Under the pieces are notes generated by a model, which saw nothing but the letters and a program-made list of their open reading frames with translations, had not been told where the DNA came from and searched no databases. From assembly GCA_000437675.1 (NCBI GenBank), contig FR901766.1, positions 1 to 17,480 on the forward strand: a stretch of DNA of 17,480 nt. Direction: 5' to 3'. The position numbers were made by a program, and so were the translations under genes. This document shows positions 14,934 through 17,480 of this stretch, in pieces. The stretch comes from Prevotella sp. CAG:891. GTDB lineage: Bacteria; Bacteroidota; Bacteroidia; Bacteroidales; Bacteroidaceae. Each line of letters begins with the position of its first letter. The first letter of the stretch is position 1.

Positions 14934-16792
14934 ATGGACGAAATTAAAAACACTACTGAAGTAGAGGTAAACAACGTGCAGCCCACTGAGGCTGAAGCCA
15001 CTGTTTGCAATGAGGCAATGCCTGCTGAGGCTAAGCAAAACGAAAAAGCTGAACCCACCACCAAGGCCGAAGTCATCGAGGCCCTGAAGGACATTGTTTA
15101 CAATGGTGGGGACGTGGAACGTGCTACGCTTGAACACCTCAAAATGCTGTACTACCGCATTCACAATGCCGAAGTAGTGGCCGCTCGCGATAAATTCGTT
15201 GGCGATGGCGGCAATGCCGAGGACTTTATTCCTGCTCCGGATGCCGACGAAGAAAACTTCAAGGCTCAGCTCGCACTCATTCGCGAAATGAGAAGCAAAG
15301 CTGCTGAAGAACTTGAAAAAGAAAAGCAGGATAACCTGCAACGCAAACTCGAAATCATTGACCGCATCAAAGAATTGGCGGCTACGGCCGAAGAGGCTGA
15401 CAAGGGTTTTGAAGAGGTAAAGAAACTTCAGGCTGAATGGAAGGAAATTAAAACCGTTCCGGCTGAACGTGCTACCGAACTCTGGAAAAACTACCAGCTC
15501 TATACCGAACAGTTCTACGACCAACTGCACCTGAACCACGAAATGAGAGCCTACGATTTCAAGAAGAACCTGGAAATCAAAACGCACTTGTGCGAGGCTG
15601 CTGAAAAACTGGCTGAGGTGGAGGACGTGATTTCGGCTTTCCACCAGCTGCAAAAACTGCATCAGGAATTCCGCGAAGCCGGACCGGTGGCTAAGGAACT
15701 GCGCGACGAAATCTGGAAACGTTTCAAAGATGCGTCGACCGTTATCAACAAGCGTCACCAGGATCACTTCGAGGGACTGAAGGCGCGCGAGGAGGAAAAC
15801 CTACAAAAGAAAACGGCTCTCTGCGAAAAGGTGGAGCAACTGCAACTCGATGACTTGAAAACCTATGCACAGTGGGACGAAATGTCGAAGCAGATTATCG
15901 AACTGCAGGCTGAATGGAAAACCATCGGCTTCACACCGCGCAAGGTGAACAACGAAATCTTCGACCGCTTCCGCGCGGCTTGCGACCGTTTCTTCCAGGC
16001 CAAAACGGCTTACTTCAAGGCTAACCGCGAAAAACTCAGCGCTAACCTCGCTGCCAAAAACGCACTCATCGAAAAGGCTGAGGCTCTGAAGGATAGCACC
16101 GACTGGGGAGCTACGACGAATAAGTTCGTGGAACTGCAAAAGGAATGGAAAACCATCGGACCGGTGGCTCACAAAATTTCGGATACCATCTGGAAGCGCT
16201 TTAACGATGCTTGCAACTACTTCTTCGACAAAAAGAACGAGGCTAACAAGGGGCAGCGCAAGGAGGAAGAGGCTAACCTCGAACTGAAAAAGGCGGTGAT
16301 TGCCGAAATCGAAAAACTGGCTGCTGAACCGGGCGACAAATTGCTGCAGAGCATCCGAGAATTGCAGGCTACAACTTGCTGCAGAGCATCCGCGAATTGC
16401 AGGCTAAGTGGAACGAAATTGGTCATGTGCCTTTCAGCAAAAAGGAAAAAATGTACCGCCGCTACCGCGAACTCTGCGACAAAGTGTACGACACGCTGCA
16501 CGCTACGGCCGGCAAAAGAAGAATGGACAACTTTAAGCGCAACGTGGCCGAAAAGGGTGGCAACGAACTGACGCGCGAACGCAACCGCTTGCAAAACGTG
16601 CTCGACGCTAAAAAGCAGGACATTCAAAACTACGAAACGAACCTTACCTTCTTCCGCTCAAGCTCGAAAAAGGGTAACTCTATTGTGGCTGACATCGAAA
16701 AGAAAATTGAACGCCTCAAGGATGACCTGAAGGAAATCACGGAAAAACTCAAAACCGTGAACGAGCAAATCAAGGCTGAGGAAAAGAAATAA
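14934..16792 (+). pseudogene. DUF349 repeat protein, frameshifted by a 35-bp duplication
   Basis: A cytoplasmic, charged, largely helical protein built of DUF349 repeats; its biochemical role is unknown. I chose ATG 14934 (MDEIKNTTEVEV), not the upstream in-frame ATG at 14892, because acidic starts are usual and the extra RPIPPF stretch looks like leader. An acidic N-terminal part is followed by five DUF349 units, each with an LQxxWKxIG-type core: LQAEWKEIK, LQKLHQEFREAG, LQAEWKTIG, LQKEWKTIG and, after the break, LQAKWNEIG. The first frame stops at 16571 (545 residues, its last ~65 out of frame); the proper C-terminal part continues in another frame from 16376 to the TAA at 16790-16792. Deleting one 35-bp copy restores a single frame of 607 codons with the fifth repeat and a coiled-coil tail. 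It is either a genuine frameshift (the shortened protein keeps four repeats) or an assembly error. Confidence 0.83.
16336..16405 (+). repeat. Imperfect 35-bp tandem duplication inside the DUF349 gene
   Basis: Copy one (16336-16370) and copy two (16371-16405) are adjacent, 35 bp each, and differ at two bases: ACAAA against ACAAC at the start, and CCGAGAA against CCGCGAA in the middle. Thirty-five is not a multiple of three, so the reading frame is lost. Both copies encode LLQSIRELQA in their own frame. Confidence 0.95.
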
Positions 16793-16813
16793 ACCTCTAA
16801 CGCGTGGGGGCTG

Positions 16814-16831
16814 TGCGTACGCAGGTACGCA
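16814..16831 (+). other. Small inverted repeat after the DUF349 gene
   Basis: TGCGTAC (16814-16820) and GTACGCA (16825-16831) surround the loop GCAG, 21 bp past the stop codon. The surrounding bases are GC-rich and no T tract follows, so it is only a possible terminator. Confidence 0.4.
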
Positions 16832-16892
16832 TAGCGCCGCGCTTTGATGCGCAGCACACACTACTGCGCGCTACATACTTTTTACTTTCTAT

Positions 16893-16956
16893 CCGACAAG
16901 CAATGAGACGATGAGGCTAACCTTTGTTCAATCCTTATTTTCTCATTGCTTGTTGG
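16893..16956 (+). other. Long stem-loop upstream of gpmI
   Basis: CCGACAAGCAATGAGA (16893-16908) pairs with TCTCATTGCTTGTTGG (16941-16956) over 16 positions, all Watson-Crick except one G-U, around a 32-base loop. It ends 46 bp before the gpmI ATG. No T run follows on either strand, so an intrinsic terminator is unlikely; a leader structure or a small palindromic repeat is more plausible. Confidence 0.65.
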
Positions 16957-17002
16957 CGGTAATTAAAGCAATTACATCAATCCTAATTCATACCACACAC
17001 AA

Positions 17003-17480
17003 ATGGCTAAAAAAGCACTTCTTATGATTCTCGATGGTTGGGGCATTGGTAAGCACAACCACGGCGACGTAATTTTTGAAACTCCCACTCCTTTCATGGA
17101 TTCGCTCCATGCCAACTATCCTAACTCGGAACTGCTGGCTTCGGGCGAGAACGTGGGTTTGCCCGACGGACAGATGGGTAACTCTGAGGTAGGTCACTTG
17201 AACATCGGTGCCGGACGCATCGTTTATCAGGACTTGGTGAAGATTAACCGTGCTTGCGCCGATGGCTCCATCATGCAGAATCCGCAAGTGGTGGCTGCTT
17301 ACGAATATGCCAAAAAGAACGGCAAGGGCTTGCACCTCATGGGCTTGACCTCAACCGGTGGTGTACACTCTTCGCTCGACCACTTGTTCAAACTCATCGA
17401 AATTGCCAAGGAATATGGCGTGGCTGAACACACTTACGTTCACTGCTTCATGGACGGCCGCGACACCGACCCGAAGAGCG
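17003..17480 (+). CDS. gpmI: 2,3-bisphosphoglycerate-independent phosphoglycerate mutase (5' part)
   Basis: Interconverts 3-phosphoglycerate and 2-phosphoglycerate in glycolysis and gluconeogenesis, in the cytoplasm, with two manganese ions and a phosphoserine intermediate. The visible 159 codons start MAKKALLMILDGWGIG, with the metal-binding Asp11 of the DGWG motif. The catalytic serine is Ser61 in GNSEVGHLNIGAGR, an exact family signature. The segments LHLMGLTSTGGVHSS and YVHCFMDGRDTDPKS belong to the phosphotransferase domain that is inserted after the serine in this family and contain its conserved His and GRDT residues. The gene is cut by the window end; the family is normally a little over 500 residues, so roughly the last two thirds are missing. 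It has its own leader with a long stem-loop and is probably expressed independently of the DUF349 gene. I see no anomaly in what is present. Confidence 0.96.
   Translation, partial: MAKKALLMILDGWGIGKHNHGDVIFETPTPFMDSLHANYPNSELLASGENVGLPDGQMGNSEVGHLNIGAGRIVYQDLVKINRACADGSIMQNPQVVAAYEYAKKNGKGLHLMGLTSTGGVHSSLDHLFKLIEIAKEYGVAEHTYVHCFMDGRDTDPKS

Overview
The window looks like a chromosomal piece of a gut or rumen Bacteroidales bacterium, most probably Prevotellaceae (Prevotella/Segatella type). The grounds are a SusC/SusD pair under a hybrid two-component regulator, promoter boxes of the Bacteroidota form TAnnTTTG, almost no Shine-Dalgarno sequences, and housekeeping genes of the kind that family carries (CorA, a DUF349 repeat protein, independent phosphoglycerate mutase). 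I assigned the lineage from protein character alone, without any database search.

Left part (1 to about 10.8 kb, all on the minus strand) is a polysaccharide utilization locus. In transcription order it reads: hybrid two-component sensor/regulator (HTCS), a Rho-independent terminator, a promoter region, then a tight operon of GH5 endoglucanase lipoprotein, SusC-type TonB-dependent transporter and SusD-type glycan-binding lipoprotein. The operon may continue beyond base 1. The model: the GH5 enzyme cuts a beta-glucan-like polymer, SusD captures the oligosaccharides, SusC imports them, and the HTCS senses them in the periplasm and switches the operon on.

Middle (about 10.8 to 11.4 kb) is a gene-free, AT-rich spacer. 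It ends in the terminator of a minus-strand PurF-like gene (11400-12833) that has a good promoter upstream. This PurF homologue lacks the N-terminal catalytic cysteine of glutamine amidotransferases but keeps the PRPP loop and the iron-sulfur cysteines.

Right part (12.8 to 17.5 kb, plus strand) starts with a 917-bp intergenic region. It holds a 201-bp MITE-like element with terminal inverted repeats and a structured leader in front of corA. Then follow corA, a DUF349 gene broken by an imperfect 35-bp tandem duplication, and the first 159 codons of gpmI, cut by the window end.

I found no rRNA, tRNA, CRISPR array, transposase or phage gene, and no clearly new multi-gene system. The points most worth a second look are the Cys-less PurF, the MITE-like element, the DUF349 duplication (real or an assembly join), the HTCS linker minisatellite and altered H-box, and the apparent shift in codon habit between the two halves.
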